6,033 nucleotides of DNA, from the NCBI GenBank assembly GCA_943328365.2, contig CALPZT020000106.1, positions 1 to 6,033 of the forward strand, given 5' to 3'. This DNA comes from Bifidobacterium breve (GTDB taxonomy: Bacteria; Actinomycetota; Actinomycetes; S36-B12). Each line of letters begins with the position of its first letter. Position 1 is the first letter of the stretch. Below, piece by piece: positions 5,804 to 6,033 of the stretch. The notes under the pieces were generated by a model that was not told where the DNA came from, made no database searches, and worked only from the letters and a program-made list of their open reading frames with translations. Both the position numbers and the translations under genes were made by a program.

Positions 5804-6033
5804 GTGCCCATTTCGCCGTCTTCTGACGGGGCTTCCCCGCCGACTGCTGCGTCCATCGACGCACTCGTCCTGCGGCGTGCCGGACTCGCGACCGTGGCCA
5901 TCGGTGTCGTCGCAGTCGTCGTCGGGCTGGCAGTGTCTGGCGCAGGTGGGGCAGTCGGCGCCGCCATCGGCATGGTGATCGTCGTGGTGTTCTTCTCGAT
6001 CGGTCAACTCATTCTCGGATCAGTGCTCCGCAA
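5804..6033 (+). CDS. Small membrane protein, probable AtpI-like ATP synthase-associated protein (3' truncated by window)
   Basis: An open frame from GTG 5804 runs off the window end after 76 codons. It begins MPISPSSDGASPPTAAS, a polar Ser/Pro/Ala-rich tail, then LRRAG, followed by two hydrophobic segments: about 27-44 (Val/Ala/Gly-rich) and about 49-73 (ending FFSIGQLILGSVL). A helical pair near the N-terminus suits the small membrane proteins that sit just before atpB in actinobacteria, such as Rv1303, which follows the wecA homolog there. AtpI-type proteins assist assembly of the Fo c-ring. The identity rests mostly on gene order and hydropathy, since these proteins diverge quickly and the second half is missing. 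The start is supported by the promoter spacing and by the lack of any other start codon before the first membrane segment. An unrelated membrane protein remains possible. Confidence 0.6.
   Translation, partial: MPISPSSDGASPPTAASIDALVLRRAGLATVAIGVVAVVVGLAVSGAGGAVGAAIGMVIVVVFFSIGQLILGSVLR

Noticed and set aside
5319..5978. Plus-strand open frame of 219 codons in another frame over the end of wecA and the following gene
   Set aside because: The translation is Ser/Pro/Arg-rich without motifs. It overlaps the conserved HLHHRLL region of wecA out of frame, and the GTG 5804 frame gives a far better membrane protein.
1..6033. Mobile element, defence system, CRISPR array or biosynthetic cluster
   Set aside because: Every coding region is a conserved housekeeping family in a conserved order. 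No transposase, integrase, tRNA-flanked repeat, repeat-spacer array or unusual domain is visible.

Overview
The window is a conserved, GC-rich chromosomal block from an actinobacterium. Evidence for this is the frequent GTG starts, the tight gene spacing, and the order rho - rpmE - prfA - prmC - tsaC/sua5 - (glyA) - wecA - small membrane protein, which matches the segment upstream of the F1Fo ATP synthase operon in actinobacteria (Mycobacterium tuberculosis has rho-rpmE-prfA-hemK-sua5-rfe-Rv1303-atpB). The serine hydroxymethyltransferase resembles the type I remember from Nocardioides-like Propionibacteriales, but I would not assign an order from sequence reading alone.

Layout. 1-116 is the 3' end of rho. 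117-218 holds a candidate promoter and a leader hairpin for rpmE (219-434), which encodes the zinc-binding form of ribosomal protein L31. 435-584 holds a very strong intrinsic terminator and a small dyad/direct-repeat element. From prfA (585-1658) onward, prfA, prmC, tsaC, glyA and wecA run in the same direction to 5746. Their junctions are an abutting stop/start, a 4-base overlap, 48 bases and 6 bases, so they probably form one transcription unit. A 57-base gap with a hairpin and a candidate leaderless promoter precedes a truncated small membrane protein gene (5804 to the window end), which is probably the AtpI-like gene at the head of the ATP synthase operon. There is no gene-free stretch over 300 bases, and I see no RNA gene, mobile element, CRISPR array or origin.

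How the genes work together. Most of the block serves translation: Rho (transcription termination), L31 (ribosome), RF1 (stop-codon release), PrmC (methylates the GGQ glutamine of RF1) and TsaC (makes the threonylcarbamoyl-AMP used for tRNA t6A37). GlyA supplies glycine and one-carbon units. WecA starts lipid-linked cell-envelope glycopolymer synthesis. The last gene leads into energy metabolism.

The window is ordinary housekeeping DNA and I do not see an undescribed system. The points most worth a second look are: a TsaC/Sua5 protein in which two of the four signature KxR...SxN residues are replaced (KGQ and AAN); a probable leaderless promoter at the start of the ATP synthase region; a structured rpmE leader that may be an L31 autoregulatory element; and an unusually long terminator followed by a dyad element with no obvious promoter for prfA.
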